From Ophiosphaerella korrae (Eukaryota; Ascomycota; Dothideomycetes; Pleosporales; Phaeosphaeriaceae), in NCBI GenBank assembly GCA_028456385.1, contig JALNQF010000090.1, positions 62,001 through 126,000 on the forward strand: a DNA stretch of 64,000 nucleotides, in the 5' to 3' direction. The position numbers were made by a program, and so were the translations under genes. Under the pieces are notes generated by a model that did no database searches, had not been told where the DNA came from, and saw nothing but the letters and a program-made list of their open reading frames with translations. Of the stretch, positions 10,314 through 20,279 are shown piece by piece; position 1 is the first letter of the stretch, and each line of letters begins with the position of its first letter.

Positions 10314-13007
10314 ATGGCAGTCCACACCTTCACCCAGCCGTCCTCACTGGACGAAACCTTGGCAACATCCGCCAAAATGTCAACCACCGAAATGAATGGC
10401 TCGTACCGTTCGCAAGACTCAGCCAGAAACAGCACGCAATCCTTTCCGTCTGAAGAAAGAGAGCCGTTGGCACACTCCACCAATCCCAACTCGAAGCCAG
10501 GCATAACCTTTGCTCACCAAGACAAGCTACCCAAGCTTCCTATCCCAGAGCTTGAAAGCTCATGCAGGAAATATATCGCCGCCCTTAAGCCACTACAGAC
10601 GCCAAAAGAGCAGAATGACACCGCAATATCGATCCAAGAATTTCTAAAGTCAGATGGGCCAGTTCTGCAAGATAAGCTTAAGAAATACGCTAATGGCAGA
10701 CCCAACTACATCGAACAATTCTGTACGTTTTCCTGCTTGCATAATATCTTCAGTCTATGAAGTTACATCTAAAGACGACCTTTAAATGGCTCTTTTAGAT
10801 CATGATGCTACCGATAAACATATGCTGACATGCACTTAGGGTATGATTCTTATTTGAATTTTGATAATCCGGTGGTGCTTAATCTAAATCCCTTCTTCTT
10901 ACTGGAGGATGATCCTACCCCGGCTCGTAACAACCAAGTCACCCGTGCAGCCTCCTTAGTTGTCTCGGCACTCTCTTTTGTGAGGGCAGTACGCCGAGAA
11001 GAGCTACCACCCGATACAGTCCGGGGACAACCTCTCTGCATGTACCAATACTCACGACTGTTTGGTACAGCGCGTATACCGACTGAGAACGGGTGCCAGA
11101 TTGGTCAAGATCCAAGCTCAAAGCACATCGTTGTCATGTGCTTTGGCCAGATCTATTGGTTCGACGTCCTCGATGATAACAATGACCTTATCATGACTGA
11201 AAAGGACATTGCTCTCAACCTTTCTGTGATTGTAGATGATGCAAACGAAGTGCCCATACAGGAGGCCGCGAAAGGAGCGCTGGGTGTGCTTAGCACAGAG
11301 AACAGAAAAGTTTGGGCTGGCTTGCGTGACGTGCTCCACCGAGACGAAGGATCCAACAATTCCGACAGCTTGAACATTGTCGACTCAGCACTTTTCATCT
11401 TATGTCTCGACTACACGGAGCCACATACTGGAGCAGACCTCTGCATGAACATGCTGTGTGGTACTAGCAAGATCGAACGTGGTGTTCAAGTCGGTACTTG
11501 CACGAACCGCTGGTATGACAAGTTGCAGATTATTGTTTGCAAGAATGGCAGCGCGGGAATCAACTTTGAGCACACTGGTGTTGATGGACATACAGTCCTG
11601 CGCTTTGCTTCCGACGTGTATACAGACACCATCCTCCGATTTGCCAGGACCATCAACGGTAGTGCACCTAGCCTCTGGGCATCAACGAGTCCTGACCCGG
11701 CTAAACGAGACCCCGACAGCTTTGGAGATGTGCAGACGACCCCTCACAAACTTGAGTGGGATATGGTTCCTGAGCTGAGCACAGCCCTACGTTTCGCAGA
11801 AACACGTTTGGCCGATCTCATCCAACAGAATGAGTTCGCAACCCTGGAGTTCCCTCATTACGGAAAGAACTTCATGACGTCTATGGGGTTCTCACCTGAT
11901 GCATTTGTGCAGATGGCGTTCCAAGTTGCTTACTTTGGGCTGTATGGCAAGATTGAATGCGTGTACGAGCCAGCTATGACCAAAATCTTCTACCATGGAC
12001 GGACTGAGGCTATCCGATCGGTCACGAATGAGTCGGTTGAATTTTTGAAGACTTTCTGGGGCGAAAAGCCAGCAGTGGAAAAGATTGAAGCTCTACGTAA
12101 GGCCTGCCAGAAGCACACAGAAAACACGAAAATCTGCGCAAAGGCAGAAGGACCCGACCGCCATCTTTACGCCTTATACTGCATTTGGCAACGAGCAATC
12201 GACGAGTCAGCAGAGATGGCCAGTAGTGACGGCTGGGATTCAACGCGCCCATCGAGCCCGGAAACATCTAGCGTGCCATCTCCCAATCGTAACTCTATTC
12301 TGTCTGAGAATGGATCAATCTCGAGCTCACCAGCAGCACCAATCCAGCACTCGGTGCCATCCCTATTTGCAGATGGTGGTTGGGATAAGATCAACACCAC
12401 CATTCTTTCCACTTCAAACTGCGGCAATCCTTCCCTTCGCCAATTTGGCTTTGGGCCAACCTCAGCCGACGGCTTTGGCATAGGCTACATTATCAAAGAC
12501 GGTAGCATTTCTATCTGCGCATCGTCTAAGCACCGTCAGACTGCACGCTACATCGACGCACTAGAATCATACTTTCTCGAAATCCGGAAACTCCTGCGCC
12601 AACTCAAACGACGCGGGGCATCAGCCGACAAAACCGCCACTCGTGCCCGCGAAGCTGAAGACCGGCCCAAGGCGGCACGCATCAAGAGCCGCGGCCGTAT
12701 AATCCTAGGCGAGAGCGGCAAACTCGCGACGCCTAGTGAAAGTCTCATCGACGACGACGAAGAAGACGACGGCCTTGGTGGATGTAGGACTCCCCCTTCC
12801 CCTCCCTCCCCAGTTACCCCTCCCGATGAATTTGGTCTTTCACTGCCCGTCACATTCCCCCCTACGCCTCCCCAGTCACCCCCCTTCAAGCCCATGACTG
12901 CCGTCTTTGTAAGCGACCACAAACGCCGCACTCTCATGCGTACTGTCAAGATCAAAAAGAGCAAGAGAGTCATTCTCGGCCGCCACGTCCATCCTTCATC
13001 CTCGTAG
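10314..13007 (+). CDS. Carnitine O-acetyltransferase, Yat1/Yat2-like
   Basis: The exons are 10314-10722 and 10840-13007. The 117-bp intron joins to the EQFWYDSYL segment, a conserved carnitine/choline acyltransferase motif, and the product is 858 residues. The catalytic His is at about 381 in INFEHTGVDGH. Other family landmarks are NPFFLLEDDPTP, the RxTGTNR-like GTCTNRWYDK, FYHGRTEAIRSVT (the carnitine/CoA-site GRTE..R) and the late STSNCG...GFGP block. It should interconvert acetyl-CoA and acetylcarnitine for shuttling acetyl units. No mitochondrial presequence or C-terminal peroxisome signal is evident, which fits the cytosolic Yat2 type. A Ser/Pro-rich insert lies near residue 600, and a roughly 130-residue low-complexity basic/proline-rich tail follows the core, making it longer than typical enzymes of 600-700 residues. 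Confidence 0.9.
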
Positions 13008-13867
13008 TATTTCTCCCACTCTACTTCCCATATATACTTTCTTATTATAGAATCACATTTCCTCCATCATGCCTCCCGTCCACCCTTGCATTGTTTTTTT
13101 CCCTACTCCGTTTTCTACCATTTTTCATGGGCTGATTTCCTTGCTTTCTTAGATGGCTTCTTCGACGCGGGCATGCTGCAGCAAGCGCTCAAGGCGAACC
13201 GAGGAGATGCCGAGCCCTCGGTCGAAAGGGACGTGATACGCAGGAACATTGGGCGGCGGCTGCGGCTGGTGGAGTACTAGACCGGGGAGCTTCTGTGGAG
13301 TAGGTAGGGTAGGGTATGGCAGGGTATGGCAGAGTACATACAAGGGCCGATGGTTTGGCGAGTTGTGGGGAAATCGGAATAGCTAGGGGTAGTGAAGAGT
13401 ACTCGATGAGGAAATTTACTTGAACTTGGCGCATTTTTTCTTTAACTTGCATTACACCCACTAGGTCTACTATGCGTGACGACGACGCTAGGGCTGCTAT
13501 CCAACTACCGACATATGTCTAGGAGCATTAGGTGTGAGCAAGTTTCATTCAAGAGGAGCATGTCCATGCGAGACGGAGACGCACAAGCTGAAATGTCATG
13601 TGATGATGTAATTACTCTCTCTCTCTCTCTTTCTCTCTCCTCCAACGACGACACCACCCAAAGCACCGCCCAAAGCACCGCCCAACGATAAGGTATATAC
13701 CCAAGCAACCAACCCCCCCAAAAAAATATCAAAAAAACAAACGTACTTTTTCTTTAAAACACATATCCAAAAACGCCCTTTTATGTGACTTTCCCCCCTT
13801 CACCCCAAACCTTCCATGCAAGCTTTTATGTCCCCCCCCTATTTTTTTTTCCCGTTCCGCCATCTAC
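13008..13867. repeat. Gap with CT microsatellite and 12-bp tandem
   Basis: A gene-free stretch between two convergent 3' ends. It contains a CT dinucleotide tract at 13615-13640 with one T interruption, two adjacent copies of a CAAAGCACCGCC-type 12-mer at about 13658-13685, short homopolymer runs near 13715-13750, and short GGTATGGCAG repeats near 13309-13330. No coding signal is recognised. Confidence 0.7.
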
Positions 13868-14566
13868 TCACTCGACCTCGGTCTCGCCATCGGACAAACT
13901 CGAATGCAATACCGAGCCCTTGCGCGCCAGCACGACAACCTCCCCGTTCCTGTTCCCGTTCCCGTCCCCCTCCACCACCACCACCACCACCATATTCTTC
14001 CGCGCCACACCATCTAGCGGCGCAGAAGGATGTAACAACGTTGACGCGCGCCGCCTTACACTCTGTTTATCTTGCGGCGGCGGGGGCGGCGGCTCCGACG
14101 GATGCAGCAGCGAGGATAAGCGGCGCGCTTGGTTGTGCAAAGCGTGACCACCTCGCAACGACGTGTCAGCGGGAGTGCAAGACGGGGTGGTGTGTAGCGC
14201 CAATTGATCGCGGCGCGACTCGTCTTCCAAGCCGCGCTTCAAGGTGGGCCAGCGGTCGGGGGTCAGGGTGCGTTTGCGGTGGCGGTGGCGGTGGCGGCGT
14301 AAGTGGACTGTGGGCGGAACGATAGATTTGGGCGATAGCGGGCGGTCGTCGTCAGGGATAGCTGTGTCCGAGTCGTAGGTGCCATCGGTTTGGTAGCCTG
14401 AGTCTGAGGCTTCGCCGGAGGGGGTGAGGTCTGGTGCGTCTGTGGGGAGGAAGGATCCGGAGCCGCGGGCGGCGATGCCGCCTCTGCGGGCGGAGGGGGT
14501 GGAGGGCCAGGAGTGGAGGAGGAGGGATTCGTAGGGGGTGTTGATGGTGGTGATGGTGGGCTTCAT
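13868..14566 (-). CDS. Disordered hypothetical protein
   Basis: A single exon of 232 residues starting MKPTITTINTPYESLLLHSW. No family was recognised. The composition is Ser/Pro/Arg-rich and looks disordered. It contains SGYQTDGTYDSDT, an HRHRHRK basic patch, DRWPTLKRG, a poly-Pro run, and two copies of an R(R/A)LSSLLHPS-like or ASTLLHPSAP motif separated by about 20 residues. A valine run follows, encoded by a GTG/GTT-type repeat (CCA repeat at 13971-13992 on the plus strand). I chose the ATG at 14566. The in-frame extension upstream would use a non-ATG codon and translate a GAA/TTC microsatellite into poly-Ser. Function unknown; it might be a regulator or scaffold. Confidence 0.55.
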   Translation of the reverse strand: MKPTITTINTPYESLLLHSWPSTPSARRGGIAARGSGSFLPTDAPDLTPSGEASDSGYQTDGTYDSDTAIPDDDRPLSPKSIVPPTVHLRRHRHRHRKRTLTPDRWPTLKRGLEDESRRDQLALHTTPSCTPADTSLRGGHALHNQARRLSSLLHPSEPPPPPPQDKQSVRRRASTLLHPSAPLDGVARKNMVVVVVVEGDGNGNRNGEVVVLARKGSVLHSSLSDGETEVE

Positions 14567-15365
14567 TGTGTGTGTATGTGAGAGAGAAGAAGAAGAAGAA
14601 GAAGAAGAAGAAGAAGAAGAAGAAATGGATCGTGGACACGATGGAAATGCTCTTTCCACTGCGGCTAGTATGCGACGTTTGTGTGGTGTAGCGGCTCCAG
14701 CAAGTGTGTGCAAGTGTGCCCAGAAAAGGCCGCAATGAGCGTAATATCCATCGTAGGTTTTCCGAGCCGTTTGTCAAACATGGGCAAACGGATAGGTGGA
14801 TTGATGGGAAACCAGGGCTTGGGGCTGGGAGTGACTGCTGCTTGGGTGGTGGCCCGCACGTTTGCTCATCGAGTCCGTCTAGTCAATGCGGTACGCCCAG
14901 GGGGCTGCATGTAATTGGTACCGCTAATTCGATCGAGTGAGTGCATAGATCAGAGAGGTGTTGATGGGAGAATGGGAAACGGGGAACCGGCGCTGTGCTA
15001 GCCACGGGTATTATGCTATGTGACCTAATCCTGAGTGGCCTCGAGTGCCAAGACCAGGCTGGCGAGATGGACTTGCCGTGCTATTTAAGATTTACCCAAG
15101 GATCGATTGTGATGGTGAGGCCACTGTCCGGGCTGGTTGTGGTGGTACCATGGTTATTAGCTCGGTGATTGAATGTTTTGGCGAAACTAGGCTGACTATC
15201 AGGCCAGGGGAAGATGACCTGCAGTCATCGCTCCCCGAGCCATGAGATAATAACACGTAAGCCATTCGCAACAGCGCCTTGGAATCTTGGAATCTTGGAA
15301 TCTTGGAATCATGTCGCGCAACTTGTTGGTTCGTTTGTACGATTGCACCCAGATTGTACCCAGGT
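14567..15365. repeat. Gap with four tandem TTGGAATC octamers at 15279-15310
   Basis: This region lies between the 3' end of RNH201 and the 5' end of the disordered-protein gene, and holds that gene's promoter. Four perfect head-to-tail copies of the octamer TTGGAATC occupy 15279-15310. The microsatellite at 14586-14625 is listed separately. No gene is recognised. Confidence 0.7.
14586..14625. repeat. (GAA)n microsatellite in 5' leader
   Basis: About 13 GAA/AGA units lie 20-60 bases upstream of the ATG of the disordered protein. On its mRNA strand this is a TTC pyrimidine tract. Confidence 0.85.
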
Positions 15366-16447
15366 TCAAAACACGCCCATTTCCTCTGTCACACGTTTCC
15401 CAAACCAATTGACCAGCTCATCTCCACCCGACTCTTGCTTTCCAATGAAGAAATCCGTCATGCGCATGTCGTTGCCGTCGTCCTCGACTGGCCAGTCGAC
15501 AGCCACGTCTGGCTTCTTGCCCTCGAGTAATTCCTTTGCTGTTCCCCAGGAGAAACGACACTCGTTGCCCCAGCCAAAGACGGGATCCATGTTCTGTTTC
15601 AGCCAGGCCGACGTCCTGGCATCAGAAGGATAGCCCGAGCCCCAAGCGATGTTGACCTCAGAATCATGCACTGCGTCGGCATCGGTGGCCTGAAGGTGAT
15701 ACGGCTCGTAGCACACGTCGAGGGCCGCGTCTCGGGTGACTTTTGCGCACACTGACGCGGCACTGACGGCGGGATATAAGCTGTCGGCCTTTTTCGCTAC
15801 GGTGATGGAGATGGTTGGCCATATCCGCTCCAGCTTCCTCTGGTAGATTTCGGGCCTGCCAATGGTGTCGATGTAGATTTCCTGCACGTTGACGCCACGG
15901 GCGAGGACGCCTTGAATGAGGTCGATGGTGGCGTCCATGGCTTGTGCGTTGAGGTTGTGCACGGAGGGCGACAGCATGTGCGCCGAGATGTCACGGGCGG
16001 ATAGGAGTCGTGTGGCCCAGCCGCCGGCCTCATACAAGTCGGAGCCCTCTGTGCACAGGGTGCGCATCAGACTGGTCCGGACGTCGGCCTTGAGCACTTT
16101 TGAATCGTCGAAGCGGTGTGTCTCAGCCAGCAGCGAGTGGTGCAGTTCCAGGGGCAGGTAGAAGAGGGCGTAGACCATAGGCCCTAGATTCGTCAGTTCC
16201 GCGCCGCCGCAAAGGTCCATAATGACGCACCCAGCACAGGACCCCGCCCAGCCTCGTCGACGCCCAGCACTACCGGCCGGGTCATGTCGTCTGCAATCAG
16301 CTTCGGCATCTCAGAAAAGTGCGAGTACGACTTTCCAGCCAGCACCTCGGCCCTGACAATCGACGGCGCCATAAACACATCCGCGGGCGGGGTCTCGAGC
16401 TCGATATCCTGCGCCTCCATCTGCACGTCGTCAATTGCCTCGGCCAT
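15366..16447 (-). CDS. RNH201: Ribonuclease H2 catalytic subunit A
   Basis: The exons are 16231-16447 and 15366-16183. The 47-bp intron sits inside the active-site loop and restores GVDEAGRGPVLGPMVYA. The product is 344 residues, near the usual 300-350. The metal ligands seen are Asp64 and Glu65 in GVDEAGRGP, the Asp of IYIDTIGRP and the Asp of AASVCAKVTRD. DDSKVLK and GSGYPSD are also type-2 RNase H signatures. It should cleave RNA in RNA:DNA hybrids and start removal of single ribonucleotides from DNA, in complex with two smaller subunits. The upstream region has three tandem 14-mers next to the ATG and ACGCG-rich repeats farther out, both listed separately. Confidence 0.95.
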
Positions 16448-16451
16448 GATG

Positions 16452-16493
16452 GTATTCGTAGTATTGTATTCGTAGTATTGTATTCGTAGTATT
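16452..16493. repeat. Three tandem 14-mers beside the RNH201 start
   Basis: Three exact copies of GTATTCGTAGTATT (plus-strand reading), followed by a partial copy. The array begins 5 bases upstream of the RNH201 ATG, so it lies in the 5' leader. Confidence 0.9.
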
Positions 16494-16540
16494 CGTAGTG
16501 GTGTAAGGGATGTGTGGTGTAAGCATCATCGGCGCCGAAC

Positions 16541-16618
16541 TAATTTACTCTTTACTCGGCCAACGCGCGCCTAATTTACTCTTTACTTACTCGGTCAACG
16601 CGCGCCCACGCGACGCGT
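16541..16618. promoter_or_regulatory. Duplicated ACGCG-bearing element in RNH201 promoter
   Basis: Two imperfect tandem copies (16541-16571 and 16572-16606) share TAATTTACTCTTTACT and an AACGCGCGCC end. They are followed by a perfect ACGCGT at 16613-16618. ACGCGT is the MluI cell-cycle box bound by the Mbp1/Swi6-type G1/S factor in fungi. The element is about 95-170 bases upstream of the start. Control by that factor is an inference. Confidence 0.45.
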
Positions 16619-17196
16619 CGTCGTTCCCAAACAAGCCACTTCCGCCCGCACTCGCGCGAATCGTCGCACTCACCCCATCCCCCATCCCTCACCTTCTCCT
16701 GGGCTTGAGCTTGAACCTCGGCACATCTTGCCTCTTGCCCCACCGTGACAGTGACATTGCGGCCACACGCACGTCCGACAAGGCTTGGGTTCACAATGAA
16801 TGCATACATATGGGTTCCGTTGTAGATCCGGGGAAGTCGCATCAACCCGTTACACACACCTAGCGCACAAGCACGATCCAACATGGCAGCAGACTCGAGC
16901 AACTCCTCACGTTACACTCACCACCTGAATAGTTTCGCCTCCCAACACCAATGCTAAGCATACTTTTCATTCCATCCATCCATCCATCCATTCCACTCCC
17001 GCCATGCCCTCTATCCGGGCACAAGCCCACAGAATGAACGTGCCAATTGTTAATTATACAGAATGCACAAGCCCGCACCGAATCGTAATGGATCTCTCCC
17101 ACTGAGGAAAAGAGGCACCTAAGCCGGTGCCGAGAAACCTGCCCGCAAAAAAAAAAAAAAAAAAAAAAAAGTTTCCAGACATCATGCATCTCGCCC
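16619..17196. repeat. PMT2 3' flank with CATC repeat and A24 tract
   Basis: No gene is recognised. A CATC tetranucleotide repeat spans about 16971-16992. A run of 24 A spans 17147-17170, which reads as T24 on the PMT2 strand starting 26 bases after its stop. The left part is the distal RNH201 promoter. Confidence 0.7.
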
Positions 17197-19557
17197 TCAA
17201 TCCGTAATCTTCCAGCTATCAAACCACTTGAGATGACTCCACTGCGTACTCGGCCCCACCATTCCAAAGCTGATCGCGCGGAACGCCCAGTAAAGCCCGA
17301 TAATCACGGCATACAACACGCCAAACACTCCCCACGTAGCCTTCTTGCTCAGTGGACGCGTCGCCCAATCCACGCAAAAGCCCATGACCAGGATCGCGAA
17401 CCAGAGCGCCGGATAGTAGTGATGGACATAAGTGACACGGCCCATAGCGACAAAGGGGAGGTAGTGCAGGACCCAGCCGATGACGGGGTAGATGCCCGAG
17501 TAGTGGATTTGGTCTATGTCGGCTTGTTTGAGGTCCGTGTACCCGCGTTGCCAGCGGATCGTATAGAAGACGACAATGAGGCCGAAGATGCCTAGGCTAA
17601 CGGTACTGCCCCAGTACACGAAGGGGTTGCCTAGGAGGAAGTATTTTACGACTGAGTGGGTTAGAAATCTATACATGTGCGTGTTTGGGTCTACTTACTA
17701 TCGTCGTTCCAACCACACATGCGGAGGCCGACATGGAGTAGAGGCCATTGCCAAAAGGAGGATGCTAGGTCGTCTTGCTTGTCGGAATCGGGGACGAGCG
17801 CGTTGTTCGATGTCATCATGGCGACGTTGAGATGAATGAAATCTTGGAAGAAAGGAGACTTGTAGTCGCCTGGGTTACCAGGTGGTAGTCGCTCATTCAC
17901 ATGGCTCTCAATATTCCAATGAGTGTACACATCACGGGGCTGGTTAGCCTTGACACACGTGGTTTCGATTTGCTTGAACCCCCACTGAGGCAGGTTGACG
18001 TTGCCAGCGCGGAGATAACAGCCGAGATCCACGTGCTTCAGTCGAATCGCAGTGGTGAGTGTCCGAATCTTTGAGCGGTCGTTGGAGGCCGCATCACGAA
18101 CGACCTGGACTTCCCAGTGGTCCTTCGTATCACCAACAGTGGTATTGCCATAGCAGGAGACTTCCCAGTCAGCCTTGGTAATAGGAGCAGCAACTTGATG
18201 CGAGTGGAGATTACGACCAGTTTGAGCGTGAATCAGTCGGACAACAGATTTATCTCCAGGGAAGCGAAGTTCCTCGTCAGGTTGGTACTCGACATCGTGA
18301 CGGTTAGGGTAGAAGAACCAGTCGTTGTTGGAATCCTTGTGATGGTAGCAAGTAATTTGTTGTTGGGTAGAGCCTTCAGGATAGGTTTGAACGTGCGAGT
18401 GAAGTAGACCTCCACCATAGCCCATATTCTTTAGAGTTACACGAGAGCCGTACGCGACCTCGAGGGGGCTGTCTTTGCCGACTTCAGTTCCGCGGAGGTT
18501 GGCTTGGAAGAGCGAGCTCATTTGGGCGTCTCCGGGACCGCTGTTCTCGAGAATCAAGAAATGGAGGTAGAAGGAGAAAACATAAACTGCCAGAGGAATG
18601 AGGATCAAACCAAAGACTCGGAAGGCGAGGTGGGTGAAAAGCTCCATCTTGGGCATCTTCAGGTCGCCGAATTTGTGCCAAAGGTCCTCAATGGTATAGA
18701 GTCCAACCAGAGCTGTAACGAAGAAGCCAACCCACTTCACACTACAGACGCACCCAATCGAGACACCAGTCAGCATGAGCCATAGACCCCACTCCGGGGA
18801 AAAGGGATCTTTTTGCTGGCGATGGAACTTTGACCAGCAGAAAACAGTGGTGAAGGTGAAGCAGAGTAGCATGGCATCGAGCAAGATGAAACGGCTAATA
18901 GTGGTGTATGAGTTCTCGCAGAGAACAGCCAAGGTGACGAACCAGACGGTGGGCCTCTTGAAGTTCAACTCCTTCGCAGTGAAGTATGCCAGAGGGACGC
19001 AGACAGCACCAAACGCAGAATTGAACAGGCGCATGAAGGTGTAATTCAGCTCTTCGGGGTAAGTCTCGCCGGACTTGAACTCAAAAGATCCGTTGTATCC
19101 TGCCAAGTATCCAGAGAGACCGACGAGCATCTTGCCGAGCGGAGGGTGGACATCGAAATAGAACTCGCGTTTGAGGTAATGCGATCCGAACTTGCCAAAA
19201 CTACCCTTTGTTAGTGGATTCAAGCAAGGTCTAGTAGTTCTACTTACTGAGCTTCATCCCAGGTGACGATTGGCGAGAGGCCAATCTTGTACATGCGTGT
19301 GAAGAAGGCCAGGAAGGTGAATATCAGCGGCGCCCATATGAACTCGTATTCGTCGATGAAAGAGATGATGTCAAAAGCCTGAGGCTAGTCAATAAAAATC
19401 CAATCGCGCTTGTGTAGAAGCCCAGTACCTTTTCTTTTGACTTCTCCTTCGTTGGAGCCGCTGCTACCACCGGCGCGGCGGGGGGCTGTGAAGCTACATT
19501 TCTCCTCCGCAGCTCCTCCGCTTGAGCATCGGCTCCAGTTGTGCGTGCGGCCGCCAT
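17197..19557 (-). CDS. PMT2: Protein O-mannosyltransferase, PMT2 family
   Basis: Four exons: 19429-19557, 19248-19378, 17699-19200 and 17197-17651. All junctions keep phase and the product is 738 residues, matching the family (about 740-760). The first luminal loop carries the essential Asp-Glu in TWDEAHFGKFGSHYLKREF and the HPPLGKML motif. MIR repeats occupy roughly residues 330-520 (YGSRVTLKN, GGLLHSH, LIHAQTGRNLHSHQ, LRAGNVNLPQWGF). The C-terminus has multiple membrane helices (YFLLGNPFVYWG, YPALWFAILVMG). The enzyme transfers mannose from dolichol phosphate to Ser/Thr of secretory proteins in the ER, usually as a heterodimer with a PMT1-type partner. The start ATG at 19557 is chosen because the five-codon extension upstream begins with TTG. 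Confidence 0.95.
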
Positions 19558-20279
19558 AATTGCAGGCAGCAACTAATAGAATCCGCTCTCTGAATGTGCA
19601 ACGCGCTAAATAGCGACGTGTCCGTAGTCGACTCGCGGCTGAAACTCAATGGCGAGAGTTGTTGAGGCTGCCGTGCAACCGAAGCTCTGGTCGTAAGTCG
19701 AAGAGCAAAGCTCGAAAGAGTGAATCCTTCGTAAAGGAAAGAAACGTCAAAGAGGGAACGAGTCCCAGGCCAGATGAATAGAACGACTTGATAGAACGCC
19801 CCAAGGGAAAAAGTAAGGCACGGTTACCCCTGCGCTGTGCTGCGATAGTCGAAGGGGAGGTGGGCTGTACCCAAAATAGCTGAATGCCAAGGGGACACCT
19901 TGCACTTGATCGCGCATCACGTGAAAGGATGGACACCCCAATCTCAGCTCTCCTATCCAGACTTGTTGAGAACCTAGTAGCGAATACACTGTCTCAGAGG
20001 TAAGCGAAACAAAAGTGCAGTCACTAAGCTTATATTCACTTTCCAAGTATCCTGTGCAACGAAACGCGCCTCTACCAAATGCCTCTATACAATACAAGCG
20101 GTCAAAAGACCTTCTTTGCCGAGCATCTTCTCTACGCCTTCCCGAAGCCAAAAATCGCGTCTGTGGAGCGGAATAGCTCGCTCGTGGATATAAAACCATG
20201 TCGCTACTAATGCCAGTCAAGGACATATTGTGTCCAAAAGTCTAAAATTTACCACTCATTGCGTGACCTTGTACGTTTC
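19558..20279. other. PMT2 promoter and sugar-porter 3' flank
   Basis: A 0.7-kb gap holding the promoter and leader of PMT2. Open frames here on the minus strand are short, start at non-conserved positions and show no family motif. No repeats stand out. Confidence 0.35.

Noticed and set aside
14567..14713. N-terminal extension with poly-Ser upstream of the disordered protein
   Set aside because: It starts at a non-ATG codon and only translates the GAA/TTC microsatellite.
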